NCBI GenBank assembly: GCA_937915285.1
Contig: CALDNG010000022.1
Location: forward strand, 1 to 18,358
From: an uncultured Desulfomonile sp.
GTDB taxonomy: Bacteria; Desulfobacterota; Desulfomonilia; Desulfomonilales; Desulfomonilaceae
Direction: 5' to 3'
DNA: 18,358 nt
The position numbers and the translations under genes were made by a program. Positions 8,220-16,428 of this stretch are shown in pieces (position 1 is the stretch's first letter; every line of letters starts with the position of its first letter). The notes under the pieces are model-generated. The model made no database searches, was not told the DNA's origin, and worked only from the letters and a program-made list of their open reading frames with translations.

Positions 8220-8978
8220 TCACTTCTGGTTCAAGTTTGCAGAGAAAGGGTTTTTCTGTTCAAATTCCTTTGGGGTCAGCCCCTCAGCGATACAGTATTT
8301 CCAGAAGATATTGGCTAGGTTGGCCATTTCGCTACTATCAATAAAAGGCCTTGTGATCTGTTCCATGGCTTCATCGGAGATTTTCATGGAACTGGCCAGT
8401 TCTTTCCCTGCGCTGAAAGTGGCATCCAATATGGCCTGGGTTTCTTTTAACAGGTTCGGCATGCCCAGCATTTCTGCCCCAGGCCTATATATCTCGGCAA
8501 CAAGCCCTTTGCCGAAGAGATGTTTTGCATATAGTGAAAGCTGACTGAAGACCGACATTTCGGGGAAACCTGCCACACTGAGGATCGCCGCCCTCGGTGG
8601 TGGTTGTCGAAAAGGATGTGCTGTTTTTCCTCCACGCTCTACAAAGAACGGTTCCAGCACTGGAAGGGTCCGCTCAACAAACTTTTTCATCGCAGCGTTC
8701 ATCGTGTAATGATATAGAGGGGTTGCATAGACACAGAGGTCGGAGCCCAGCCATTCCGGAAGCAACTCATTTGTCATGTCATCCTTGTGGATGCAGGACC
8801 CGGGGCTTTTTGTCCAGCAAGTGAAGCATCCAATGCAATTTCTAACCTGCCTTTCCCGCAAGCGAATCAATTTCACTTCGGCTCCTGCTTCGCGCATCCC
8901 TCCAGCGAGGGAATCAAGCAACAGAAATGTCCGGCTTCTCTCTTTTTCTTTGGGGCTTGAATCGATGGCCAATACCTT
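8220..8978 (-). other. FMN/iron-sulfur fold body of the flavoprotein gene (motif map)
   Basis: Within the gene that starts at 8981, residues 1-19 form the first beta strand and FMN phosphate loop (IDSSPKEKERSRT). The compact cysteine cluster C49-x2-C52-x2-C55-x7-C63 follows. The flavodoxin-like core continues with YATPLYHYTMNAAMKKFVER at about 85-104. Confidence 0.6.
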
Positions 8979-8981
8979 CAT
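8220..8981 (-). CDS. Iron-sulfur flavoprotein (NADPH-dependent FMN reductase fold)
   Basis: 253 residues from the ATG at 8981, chosen because GAAAGGAGA (8987-8995) lies just upstream. The longer frame to 9023 has no such support. The N-terminus is a flavodoxin-like strand and loop (KVLAIDSSPKEKERSRT), typical of FMN_red/Flavodoxin_2 proteins. The CX2CX2CX7C group (C49, C52, C55, C63) matches the compact motif that binds a [4Fe-4S] cluster in the Isf family of methanogens and anaerobic bacteria. FMN plus cluster implies a cytoplasmic one/two-electron relay, possibly in oxygen or peroxide defence or ferredoxin-linked reduction. The C-terminal ~70 residues (from about 180) are an extra helical part whose role I do not recognise. 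It is upstream of the P1 peptidase on the same strand. Confidence 0.88.
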   Translation of the reverse strand: MKVLAIDSSPKEKERSRTFLLLDSLAGGMREAGAEVKLIRLRERQVRNCIGCFTCWTKSPGSCIHKDDMTNELLPEWLGSDLCVYATPLYHYTMNAAMKKFVERTLPVLEPFFVERGGKTAHPFRQPPPRAAILSVAGFPEMSVFSQLSLYAKHLFGKGLVAEIYRPGAEMLGMPNLLKETQAILDATFSAGKELASSMKISDEAMEQITRPFIDSSEMANLANIFWKYCIAEGLTPKEFEQKNPFSANLNQK

Positions 8982-8986
8982 GGGTC

Positions 8987-8995
8987 TCTCCTTTC
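8987..8995 (-). promoter_or_regulatory. Ribosome binding site deciding the start of the iron-sulfur flavoprotein
   Basis: The minus strand reads GAAAGGAGA, with AGGAG about 7 nt before the ATG at 8981. It lies inside the longer frame that begins at 9023. Confidence 0.7.
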
Positions 8996-9133
8996 TGTTC
9001 GATTGGGATTCTACCAGATGCAAACTTCTTCGGATGCAAAAAAACAGAAAAAAACTATCGTAATGATCAGTGAATTGGTAACATTAAGGTCCTATCAGTC
9101 AATGTTTCTTGTGAAAGGTGTTACTGAGAAACC

Positions 9134-10162
9134 ATGGAAAACCAGAATCAGGATATGTCGGGAACGATAGAGAGAACTTTTGATGTAAGTCTGTTCCGGC
9201 CTGATGACGCAGAAGGCGTTTCACGTCTGTTCCGGGCCGTTCATGGAGATGAATATCCTATTAAACTATTTTACAACCCTCGCCAGCTAATCAAGGCCAA
9301 CGATGAAGGAGATTACTACAGCACGGTCGCCCGATCCACGGAAGGTGAAATAATTGGCATTCACAATCTGTTCCGCTCGGCTCCCAGTCCGGATGTTTAC
9401 GAATGGGGAGTAGGTCTGGTGCTCAAGGAATGGCGCAGCCAGGGAGTCTCCGGTGAGATCGAGAAGTTCATGATGAAGAACGTGATACCCAGGCTGGGAA
9501 TGCACACAGTCTTTGGTGAGCCGGTTACAAACCACGTTAGCATGCAGAAGAAGGGTGTTGAACATGGTTATCATGTCACGGCGATCGAAATGGGATTGAT
9601 GCCCGGTGAAGCTTATTCCGGTGAGGGAGTTACATCGGCCAGAGTCAGTACTTTGCTGTTTTTCAGAATATTCAAGAATATTTCTCAGGATGTCTTTATT
9701 CCGGAACCCTATCGGGATGAGCTACAATTCATGTATGGACGGTTCTCGAACGGCAGGGTTTTTCACGAATCAACCTCTTCATTGTCTGGCGAGATCGTTT
9801 CCCGGTCAAAAATGGACATATTCGATTTTGCGAAAGTGGCCAGGATAGCTTTTCATGATGTCGGTTCAGACTTCTCCCAAAAAATTGAACAGCTAGAATT
9901 GGAAGCCCTGAAAAAAGGATCCATAGTTATTCAGGTATGGTTCAAGCTGACTTCGCCCTCGGTAGGTGAGGTCGTAAGAATACTTCAGGGTAGAGGCTAT
10001 TTCTTGGGCGGGTTGCTTCCGCAGTGGTTTGACGACGATGGAATTCTGATGCAAAAGCTACTTTTCAGCCCAGATTTCGAGTCAATAAAGCTCCATTCGG
10101 AGGACTCTAAAAAGATAGCAGAGTTTGTGAGATCGGACTGGCTGAGGACATCGTCAAAGTAA
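9134..10162 (+). CDS. GNAT-family N-acetyltransferase, two-part protein
   Basis: 342 residues. The N-terminal ~150 residues fit a GNAT acyl-CoA transferase: an opening FRPDDAEGVSRLFRAVHG, a GEIIGIHNLF strand, then EWGVGLVLKEWRSQGVSGE. RSQGVSG at 101-107 stands for the Q/R-x-x-G-x-G/A acetyl-CoA pyrophosphate loop, with Ser replacing the second Gly/Ala. The remaining ~190 residues may be a second, degenerate GNAT lobe (the ALKKGSIVIQVWFKLTSPS region around 255-275), as seen in tandem-GNAT enzymes. No substrate is evident. The start at 9134 has only a weak ribosome binding site (GAG 9-10 nt upstream), and M8 is an alternative. It converges with the cyclopropane synthase gene. No membrane segment is seen. 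Confidence 0.78.
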   Translation: MENQNQDMSGTIERTFDVSLFRPDDAEGVSRLFRAVHGDEYPIKLFYNPRQLIKANDEGDYYSTVARSTEGEIIGIHNLFRSAPSPDVYEWGVGLVLKEWRSQGVSGEIEKFMMKNVIPRLGMHTVFGEPVTNHVSMQKKGVEHGYHVTAIEMGLMPGEAYSGEGVTSARVSTLLFFRIFKNISQDVFIPEPYRDELQFMYGRFSNGRVFHESTSSLSGEIVSRSKMDIFDFAKVARIAFHDVGSDFSQKIEQLELEALKKGSIVIQVWFKLTSPSVGEVVRILQGRGYFLGGLLPQWFDDDGILMQKLLFSPDFESIKLHSEDSKKIAEFVRSDWLRTSSK

Positions 10163-10306
10163 TCCAGTCTGGCATGCGATGATGGACGGACCTCTTTCCG
10201 GGAAATAAACTAGCCAAGAACCGGCGCCCGATTTTTGAATTCCTTAGCTGGACAATAAACCGGCGAATTCTTACTGGAAAGCGGATATCCACAAAGCGTG
10301 GGTCGG

Positions 10307-11416
10307 TCATAACCTGCAAGCGGGCTGTTTGCGTCCGGTTTTGGTCAGGACGATCTGCCACACCTGGGATCGTCTTGCCCGGAAGGCGCCAGCGCAACTC
10401 AATAGATAGTATTCCCACATACGTTTGAATCTGCCGTCATACTTGTGACTTATGCCAGGCCAACATTTCTGAAAATTTGAATTCCACGCCATGAGTGTCT
10501 GATCGTAGTATGGACCGAAGTTGTGCCAGTCTTCCATAACAAATCTTTTTTCAATGGCTTTGCCGACCTGTTCCGGGCTTGGAAGAAGGCCGTTTGGGAA
10601 AATATACTTGTTAATCCAACTATCTGTAGTTACGTAGGATTCATTGCTGCCTATGGTGTGCAACAGGAATATACCGTCATCTTTTAGCGTTCGTTGTATT
10701 ACGTCCATGTATGACTTGTAGTTTTTTGAGCCCACATGCTCGAACATCCCGACTGAAACTATTTTGTCGAATGATCCCAAGATATGCCTGTAATCGGAAT
10801 AAACAATTTCCACTGGCAGTCCCTTGCAATAATCCTGTGCAAATGCTGTCTGCTCGGTGGATATATTTACTCCGGTGACCCTGCAGCCAACCTTTTCAGC
10901 GACGTATCTGGCCAGTCCTCCCCAGCCACAACCGATGTCCAGGAGGTGATCTGAAGACTTAAGATCAAGCTTTGCAATAATCAGATCAAGCTTGTCTATC
11001 TGAGCCTTATCGAGGTTGTCTGTATTTTTGAAATAGCCGCAACTATATTGGAGGTGGGGATCAAGAAACGAGAGAAACAGGTCTTTGTCGAGATTGTAGT
11101 GAGTGGATGCGACTCGCCGTGACCTGCGGACAGTCTGGAGATTGAAGAGACGTGCCCTCAGTATTCCGAGAGAGGTTTTCAGGTTTGTTCTGATCTTTTC
11201 CGGTAAGTTTGCTTTCAAAATCCTGAAAAAGAATTCATCAAGCCTCTCGCATTCCCACCAATGATCCATGTAGGATTCACCCAATCCGAGGTTCTTCTCA
11301 TTCAAGGCTCGTGAGTAAAAACCATCGTTGAAAATATTGATGTCCCATGGATTGGGGCCACCAACATTTATGCCAGCGAGTTCAAATAACTCAACAACCA
11401 ATCGCTTTTCGCTCAT
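10307..11416 (-). CDS. cfa: Cyclopropane-fatty-acyl-phospholipid synthase
   Basis: 369 residues from the ATG at 11416, a better start than the upstream frame start at 11449 because GAGGGTAAGG precedes it. It transfers a methylene from S-adenosylmethionine to cis double bonds of membrane phospholipid acyl chains. The SAM-binding glycine loop is LLDIGCGWGGLARY (158-171), followed by GVNISTEQ. Residues lining up with the E. coli active site at a constant offset of 13 are C126 (YSCGYF), E226 (MFEHVG), H253 (LLHTIG) and Y304 (YYDQTLMAW). The C-terminus CAGAFRARRSQVWQIVL is typical. The N-terminal domain carries NPWDINIFNDGFY and GLGESYMDHWWE, as in full-length Cfa. All key residues are present, so it should be active. 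The gene stands alone and converges with the GNAT gene. Confidence 0.96.
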   Translation of the reverse strand: MSEKRLVVELFELAGINVGGPNPWDINIFNDGFYSRALNEKNLGLGESYMDHWWECERLDEFFFRILKANLPEKIRTNLKTSLGILRARLFNLQTVRRSRRVASTHYNLDKDLFLSFLDPHLQYSCGYFKNTDNLDKAQIDKLDLIIAKLDLKSSDHLLDIGCGWGGLARYVAEKVGCRVTGVNISTEQTAFAQDYCKGLPVEIVYSDYRHILGSFDKIVSVGMFEHVGSKNYKSYMDVIQRTLKDDGIFLLHTIGSNESYVTTDSWINKYIFPNGLLPSPEQVGKAIEKRFVMEDWHNFGPYYDQTLMAWNSNFQKCWPGISHKYDGRFKRMWEYYLLSCAGAFRARRSQVWQIVLTKTGRKQPACRL

Positions 11417-12188
11417 GACCTTACCCTCGCCAAAGACGCAAGGATTCAACCCCCAAAATCCTGATAATTACTGATGACCTACTACTGTATACAAGGTTTT
11501 GACATCCGCCATTCCCTTCGGTTTCACATAAAAAACATGAGATCCTCGGCTGTTCGAAGATCGGGCACATCAGAAGAGTTGTAGCTTTGGAAAAGCGCAA
11601 CGCATGAAATTAATGAAGTATCCGAAAATTATCGGGGGATTGACATGTGGTTGTCCAATTGATAGTCTTGACTGGATTTAGAATTCAGAAAGAGCCTTTC
11701 AATTCGGATTCAGGCTGGTCATGCGACTCTTAATAGCATTTCTGATTCCACTCATGAGCTTTTATCTAAGCCTTCAGGCTGAGGAGTTTGAAAATCTTTT
11801 AGCTTTTGTTGTGGATGAAGGGCTTGGTTTCCACCCGGGTTTGGGCTGTAAATTCTTGGCGGCTTTGGTTCTTCCTTCTGCAACTCCAACATTCTGGACG
11901 GCTGCAAGTTTTCTCAAGCTGTGTTCTTCCCGCCATGGGATGGGATTTTTCACTGGAGAGAGCATGCTCGGTTTCTTGGAGCGCAGATTTTTGCCCTGCC
12001 TGGACTCATTCCGATTTACCTGCCACGCTACAAACATATCCTGCTCGTCACTAGTTCCCAGGGATCTATCATTACGAAATAATTTTTGATTTACACCTCT
12101 TTTTCCGGATTTCCACGTTTAGTCCCAAGTTTCATCACGTGTGAAGCTTCCAGCGAAATCAATCGTTTTGAATCAGAAAAGAGGTCTA
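11417..12188. other. Gene-poor region of ~770 bases upstream of cfa and tatA
   Basis: This divergent intergenic region must contain the cfa and tatA promoters. A TTGACA box is at 11640-11645, but no good -10 sits 16-18 nt downstream. Between about 11721 and 12089 both strands are open: 122 codons on plus, 87 on minus. The plus reading begins with a signal-peptide-like MRLLIAFLIPLMSFYLSLQA, but the rest is unrecognisable and no ribosome binding site precedes it. The minus reading is basic and low in complexity at its C-terminus. I cannot support either as a gene. A decayed gene is possible. Confidence 0.4.
12181..12184 (+). promoter_or_regulatory. Ribosome binding site of tatA
   Basis: GAGG is followed by TCTA and two consecutive ATG codons (12189 and 12192). 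The second gives the more usual 7-nt spacing. The upstream GTG at 12141 has no site. Confidence 0.6.
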
Positions 12189-12425
12189 ATGATGCTTGGT
12201 GTACAAGAATTGGTCATCATTCTGTTGATAGTGGTTCTGTTATTTGGTGGAAAAAGAATTCCTGAGATCATGAGCGGTCTTGGAAAAGGTATTAAAAGCT
12301 TTAAACAAGCGGTTGACGGACATGATGTCCCGGCGGAGGCTCATTTTTCGGCCCCCCGACCGCCAGATGATTCAAACACACCCCAGACCGGGGTGTCTGG
12401 TGGCGAAGTCAAAAAAGCTGTCTAG
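12189..12425 (+). CDS. tatA: Sec-independent protein translocase TatA
   Basis: 78 residues (77 if the second ATG is used). It has a short periplasmic N-terminus, one hydrophobic helix (about residues 5-19, [13 protein letters not shown]), then the FGGKRIPE hinge. An amphipathic helix ([14 protein letters not shown]) and a Pro/Ser-rich hydrophilic tail follow. This is the TatA layout; TatB proteins lack the FGGK-x-P hinge and have a longer helix. TatA oligomers form the passage for folded Tat substrates, often metalloenzymes, across the inner membrane. No tatB or tatC is adjacent, so they must lie elsewhere. A 7-bp perfect inverted repeat (ACACCCC/GGGGTGT, 12378-12396) lies in the coding tail. 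The malic enzyme gene follows after 46 nt and may be co-transcribed. Confidence 0.93.
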   Translation: MMLGVQELVIILLIVVLLFGGKRIPEIMSGLGKGIKSFKQAVDGHDVPAEAHFSAPRPPDDSNTPQTGVSGGEVKKAV

Positions 12426-12471
12426 TGGCTATGTCTTTGTTTGTTAAATCTAAAACCCGGAGAAAAATATA

Positions 12472-13869
12472 ATGTTTCAGTCCAGTCCATCTCATAGTCT
12501 TACCTTACGACTTCGTTTTGAAAGACGACCTGGGGCTTTAGCCAGAGTAGCCTCAACCATAGGGGAAAACGAAGCGCTTATAGGTTCAATTCCCATAGTC
12601 AGGATTGAACAGGAATTTGTCATAAGGGATTTTGACATATACACCTCTGACGATAGTCATGAGCAAAAGATAATTCAGGCCATCAAGGAGCTTCCGGATG
12701 TGGAGCTTTTAAAAATAACCGACCGGACATTTCAATATCACGAGGGTGGAAAAATCGAGATAAATCCTACCAAACGTATATCTCGTCGTGAAGAACTGTC
12801 CATGGCCTACACCCCGGGAGTCGGAAGGGTAGCCTCGGCTATAGCGAGGCGCCCTGAAGACGCATACGCTTACACGCTAAAGGGCTCAACAGTCGCAATA
12901 GTTTCAGACGGAACGGCGGTGCTGGGATTGGGTGACATTGGACCACTTGGCGCTCTGCCCGTGATGGAAGGCAAGTCGATGTTATTCAAGGAATTTGCAG
13001 GGATAAATGCCTTCCCGATTTGTCTTAACGTTCGTGGAATTGATGAAATAGTCGCCTCTGTGAAGGCAATCAGTCCGGTCTTCGCAGCAGTGAATCTTGA
13101 AGATATATCGGCGCCGAGATGTTTTGAAATTGAAAGAAGGCTCACTGAAGAACTTGATATTCCTGTATTCCATGATGACCAGCACGGAACATCCATAGCA
13201 GTTCTTGCTGCCCTGCGAAATGCGCTCAAGCGAGTGAACAAGAGGCTTGGCGATGTCAGGATAGTGGTTTCAGGAATAGGCGCCGCTGGAGTGGCGTGTG
13301 TAAACATGCTGACGGAAGCCGGGGCCAGAGATATCATTTGCTGCGACACTTCGGGCGCCTTGTTTGCCGGACGCCAGGAAAACATGAACCCTGTCAAAGA
13401 GCAGATAGCACGTATCACCAATCCCAGAGAAATACAGGGAGGACTCAAGGATGTCCTGATTGGGGCGGACGTTTTTATCGGCGTTTCATCAGGCAACCTT
13501 CTTGAGCCAAAGGATCTTTCAGTCATGGAATCCAATTCCATAGTCTTTGCGTTGTCCAATCCTAATCCTGAGGTTAATCCATGGCTGGCCCTCGATTATG
13601 CACAAATCGTGGCGACAGGAAGGAGCGACTTTCCGAATCAGATCAACAACGCCCTGGTATTCCCTGGTCTGTTCAAAGGCGTCCTGGATGCCAGAGCCAG
13701 AAAGATAACTCGTGAAATGAGACTGGCAGCCGCGTCGGCCATTGCATCACTCATCCCCGATGATGAACTGGCGGACCAGAATATAATCCCCGGTATTTTT
13801 AACAAGAATGTTTGTCCTGCCGTGGCAAGCGCTGTAGCTAATGCGGCCGCCTTTAGCGGCGGACTTTAA
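12472..13869 (+). CDS. NAD(P)-dependent malic enzyme with N-terminal ACT domain
   Basis: 465 residues. It oxidatively decarboxylates malate to pyruvate and CO2 with NAD+ or NADP+, a link between the C4-acid pool and pyruvate/acetyl-CoA. Residues ~10-85 form an ACT-like regulatory domain (TLRLRFERRPGALARVAS), implying allosteric control by a small ligand. The catalytic part has Y113 in AYTPGVG, Lys in MEGKSMLFKEFAG (K168/K173), metal ligands at NLEDISAP (E210, D211) and FHDDQHGT (D235/D236), and a dinucleotide loop SGIGAAGVA (G268, G270, G273). SNPNPE is the usual late motif. It belongs to the shorter bacterial/archaeal malic enzyme type, without the C-terminal phosphotransacetylase domain of MaeB. 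The ATG at 12472 is preceded by GGAG about 9 nt upstream. All catalytic residues are intact. Confidence 0.95.
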   Translation: MFQSSPSHSLTLRLRFERRPGALARVASTIGENEALIGSIPIVRIEQEFVIRDFDIYTSDDSHEQKIIQAIKELPDVELLKITDRTFQYHEGGKIEINPTKRISRREELSMAYTPGVGRVASAIARRPEDAYAYTLKGSTVAIVSDGTAVLGLGDIGPLGALPVMEGKSMLFKEFAGINAFPICLNVRGIDEIVASVKAISPVFAAVNLEDISAPRCFEIERRLTEELDIPVFHDDQHGTSIAVLAALRNALKRVNKRLGDVRIVVSGIGAAGVACVNMLTEAGARDIICCDTSGALFAGRQENMNPVKEQIARITNPREIQGGLKDVLIGADVFIGVSSGNLLEPKDLSVMESNSIVFALSNPNPEVNPWLALDYAQIVATGRSDFPNQINNALVFPGLFKGVLDARARKITREMRLAAASAIASLIPDDELADQNIIPGIFNKNVCPAVASAVANAAAFSGGL

Positions 13870-13967
13870 AAGCGCATGCCGGGGGGGCATTGGACATCCA
13901 GAACTTTACAAAAAAAAGCATCTGTCGAGGGCGCTTGATCTTTGATTTTCATAACTTCGCAGTCGAA

Positions 13968-14138
13968 ATGTTTGATCCCGAGATGTTGAATCAGGTAACG
14001 CTGGAGCAAGAGAACAAGTCAAGTATGTCGGTAGATGATAAATGTTGGTGGGCAACAGATCCGCCTGGAAAAATATGGCTTTACAAAGGCCCTAAAATGC
14101 CTGCATACGAGCATAAAACTGATTTAGGTCTGCCATAA
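13968..14138 (+). CDS. Possible small hypothetical protein
   Basis: 56 codons from an ATG at 13968; the open frame extends up to a TTG at 13890. The peptide begins MFDPEMLNQVTLEQENKSSM and ends in a Trp/Pro/Lys-containing segment (CWWATDPPGKIWLYKGPKMP). I recognise no family. No ribosome binding site precedes the ATG. It could be a small real gene or a chance frame; the second is more likely. Confidence 0.2.
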   Translation: MFDPEMLNQVTLEQENKSSMSVDDKCWWATDPPGKIWLYKGPKMPAYEHKTDLGLP

Positions 14139-14584
14139 CTTGACAATGTGATCTAACGAATGGGCGCGCATGGTTGTTGATAGCTGAAGTATGGATATAT
14201 CTAGCGAAAAACATTTCTATGCCATAGGAAACCGCGAAGCAAACTAGGCCGAAACGGTCAATTATTCGTTCATCAGCCACAATCGGCAATTTTCATTTCC
14301 TTTGCATTCCCGATTTTGCTAAAATGGCGAAATCATAACGAACTCTTTTGCTTGGCGCTTGGGCAGCCATATTCTGGAAAGTAGTGTCAAGCTTCTAATA
14401 TCACAGTATAAACGTGCTTTGTAGCGCCCTGAGAACAGGCGTGATCATCTCTCGGTCCATCGGCGCTTACATGTTCCTGAGGAGTATTCGTCTGTCATAG
14501 GCAGACAAGCATGAACCATCACAGGGTCAATTCTCATGCTGTGTATCCACAATCTGATCGAAACAAAAATAGCTAACAGCGATC

Positions 14585-14619
14585 CGCATAAAGCATCCCG
14601 ATAACATCGGGTTAATGCG
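14585..14619 (+). promoter_or_regulatory. Bulged hairpin in the leader of the V4R-Sia operon
   Basis: GCAT-CCCGAT (14593-14602), loop AAC, then ATCGGG-TTA-ATGC (14606-14618) form a stem of 6 + 4 bp with a 3-nt bulge. An alternative outer pairing CGCAT (14585-14589) with ATGCG (14615-14619) also exists. The element ends 52 nt before the first ATG of the operon. No U-tract follows, so an operator or leader RNA structure is likelier than a terminator. Confidence 0.4.
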
Positions 14620-14671
14620 AGGACCTGGCCGCATATGGCGCTGTAACTTCTGGATAAAAGGAGACCATTTA

Positions 14672-15199
14672 ATGTTCAAAGAGGAACGTTCTGGTTACAG
14701 GTTTCAGTGGAAGGATTTGGGTGACATAGAAAAAGGTCGTCCTAACCTCGGGCCTAATACTTCTGTTTCCGTGTACAGGCTAATGCAATATACCTTGAGA
14801 GACGTTTTAATAACCAGATACGGTGTTGAAGCGGCTAACGAAGTTCTTGTAGAGGCAGGGAAGCTTGCAGGTTCGGAATTTTGCAGGAACCTGCTTGATA
14901 TGAGTCTGGATTTCTCAGGATTTGTGGCCCAATTGCAGGAGAGGCTTAAATTGTTAAACATAGGCGTGCTGCGAATTGAAAAGGCTGATGTGGATAGTCT
15001 GGATTTTGTAATGACCGTATCAGAGGATCTTGACTGTTCAGGCCTGCCATTAGTGGAAGAAACGGTATGTGATTATGATGAAGGGTTTATTGCAGGCATA
15101 CTTAATACTTACACGGGGAAAGATTTTGATGTCAAAGAGATAGATTGTTGGGCTACCGGAGACAGAACCTGCCGATTCACCGCCAGGCTCAAGGTGTGA
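14672..15199 (+). CDS. V4R (4-vinyl reductase) domain protein, candidate ligand sensor
   Basis: 175 residues from the ATG at 14672, preceded by AAAGGAGA with a 7-nt spacer; the open frame before it is not needed. The C-terminal ~70 residues match the V4R domain: CDYDEGFIAGILNTYTGK, then C159 and C167 in DCWATGDRTCRF. C133, C159 and C167 are at the family's conserved positions. The V4R fold binds small molecules, as in BchJ-type proteins and the aromatic-sensing N-terminus of XylR/DmpR regulators, and some use the cysteines for metal. The N-terminal ~80 residues include a YRLMQYTLRDVLITRYG helix typical of these sensors. There is no DNA-binding or catalytic part, so it must work through partners. 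It is 15 nt upstream of the phosphatase gene, which suggests it feeds a signal to the Sia-like switch. Confidence 0.85.
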   Translation: MFKEERSGYRFQWKDLGDIEKGRPNLGPNTSVSVYRLMQYTLRDVLITRYGVEAANEVLVEAGKLAGSEFCRNLLDMSLDFSGFVAQLQERLKLLNIGVLRIEKADVDSLDFVMTVSEDLDCSGLPLVEETVCDYDEGFIAGILNTYTGKDFDVKEIDCWATGDRTCRFTARLKV

Positions 15200-15214
15200 C
15201 ATGGCGTCAATATC

Positions 15215-16405
15215 ATGACTACATCCGTTATCGATAGCGTGACGGATTCTCTCAGGCAACTGACTCATGGCCGGGTTCCTGAGCCTGTAGAGAAACCATC
15301 AGGCGATGAGCCTGAAAACATGTCGCTCCTGGTGGATGCCTTGAATACGCTTACAAAAAGCTATTCAGACGCCCAAGGATTCCTGATGGCCCTGTCTGAG
15401 GGGTGTCTGGATGTCGATCCTCCTCCGAAGAATTATCTTGTTTCGCACTTTAAACATTTGCACTCCCATCTGAAACACCTGACCTGGCAGACCCAGCAGG
15501 TTGCAAAAGGTGACCTGAATCAAAATGTTGATTTTCTGGGAGATTTTTCCGTGGCGTTCAATGCGATGATCCAGTCGCTGCGTGAAAAGCGTTTGATTGA
15601 GTCGGCCCTTGAGAAAAGTCATCAGGATTTATTGGCGGCGAACGCCAAGATCATGGAGAGCATCGAATATGCCGGCAGCATACAGTCCGGAATGATTCCT
15701 GAACCGCAAAAACTGAATGCCATTCTGGATTCCTATTTTGTGATTTTTCAGCCGCGTGATGTCATTGGTGGAGACATGTATTGGCTCGAAGGGACGCCGG
15801 AGGAGTTTTCGTTTGCAGTGATGGACTGTACTGGGCATGGGGTTTCCGGGGCATTCATGACCATAGTAGCAGCGACATGTCTCAAACGGGCTGAACAGGA
15901 AAAAGGTTTCAGAGACCCGGGGGCATTGCTGAAAAAAGTCAACCGCCTGATGCGCCAAACTCTGGTTCGTGAGTCACGAAGCAGGCTTTACGATGACGGC
16001 ATGGACATGGGGATTTGTTATGTCAACAGGAATGAGCGTTTGGCGATCTATTCCGGCGCTCATATTTCGCTTTTTGTGTTTCCTGGCAATCCCGCTGTGA
16101 AGGAGATAAAGGGTGATAATCACAGTCTGGGTTACCGATCTTCAAACCCCGATTATCATTTCAATAATCATGTCATAACCCTTGAGGGAATCACAGACTT
16201 GTACATGACTACCGACGGTTTAATCGATCAAATAGGCTCAGACAAAAAACTGCCCTTTGGAAAACGGAGACTCAAGCGATTCATACAGAACAATCACGGC
16301 CAGCCGGCCGACATCCGACGCCAAGCCCTGATCAAGGATTTCGAACTTCATACCGGGATCGAAAACCGGCGTGACGATGTGACGGTTTTTGCAGTTTCAG
16401 TCTAG
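15215..16405 (+). CDS. SpoIIE/PP2C-type serine/threonine phosphatase, SiaA-like
   Basis: 396 residues. The N-terminal ~130 residues contain a cytoplasmic HAMP-like/linker segment (LTWQTQQVAKGDLNQNVDFLG, about 89-109, split at the flanking residues) and a short coiled coil to ~150. The PP2C/SpoIIE domain occupies ~150-396 with the metal ligands of the family: D187 in GGDMYW, D204 in MDCTGHGVSGAFM, D334 in MTTDGLIDQ, and R386-D387-D388 near the end. All are present, so it should be an active Mn/Mg phosphatase. SiaA of Pseudomonas is membrane-anchored with a periplasmic sensor; this one has no transmembrane helix, so its input must come from inside the cell. The likely substrate is the SiaC-like protein two genes downstream. 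The ribosome binding site is weak; ATG 15320 is an alternative start. Confidence 0.88.
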   Translation: MTTSVIDSVTDSLRQLTHGRVPEPVEKPSGDEPENMSLLVDALNTLTKSYSDAQGFLMALSEGCLDVDPPPKNYLVSHFKHLHSHLKHLTWQTQQVAKGDLNQNVDFLGDFSVAFNAMIQSLREKRLIESALEKSHQDLLAANAKIMESIEYAGSIQSGMIPEPQKLNAILDSYFVIFQPRDVIGGDMYWLEGTPEEFSFAVMDCTGHGVSGAFMTIVAATCLKRAEQEKGFRDPGALLKKVNRLMRQTLVRESRSRLYDDGMDMGICYVNRNERLAIYSGAHISLFVFPGNPAVKEIKGDNHSLGYRSSNPDYHFNNHVITLEGITDLYMTTDGLIDQIGSDKKLPFGKRRLKRFIQNNHGQPADIRRQALIKDFELHTGIENRRDDVTVFAVSV

Positions 16406-16428
16406 TGAAGATTGGAGTGGGAAAGTTC

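Larger units (their letters stand above)
13870..14671. other. Gene-poor region of ~800 bases upstream of the Sia-like operon
   Basis: No convincing gene is seen. The stretch holds several short inverted repeats: ATGCC/GGCAT (13876-13890), GTCTG/CAGAC (about 14491-14507), a bulged CGCCCTG/CAGGCG (about 14424-14440) and a stronger hairpin at 14585-14619, listed separately. A TTGACA box at 14140-14145 has no good -10 partner. The leader of the signalling operon probably lies in the right half. Confidence 0.4.

Noticed and set aside
12378..12396. Perfect 7-bp inverted repeat ACACCCC/GGGGTGT as a terminator after tatA.
   Set aside because: It lies inside the tatA coding region, has no U-tract, and the next gene is only about 75 nt downstream.
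12870..13559. Minus-strand open frame of 229 codons.
   Set aside because: It is an antisense shadow of the malic enzyme gene, whose motifs are unambiguous.
13846..13890. GC-rich inverted repeats at the end of the malic enzyme gene as an intrinsic terminator.
   Set aside because: One lies in the coding sequence and the other has a 5-bp stem; neither is followed by a run of T.
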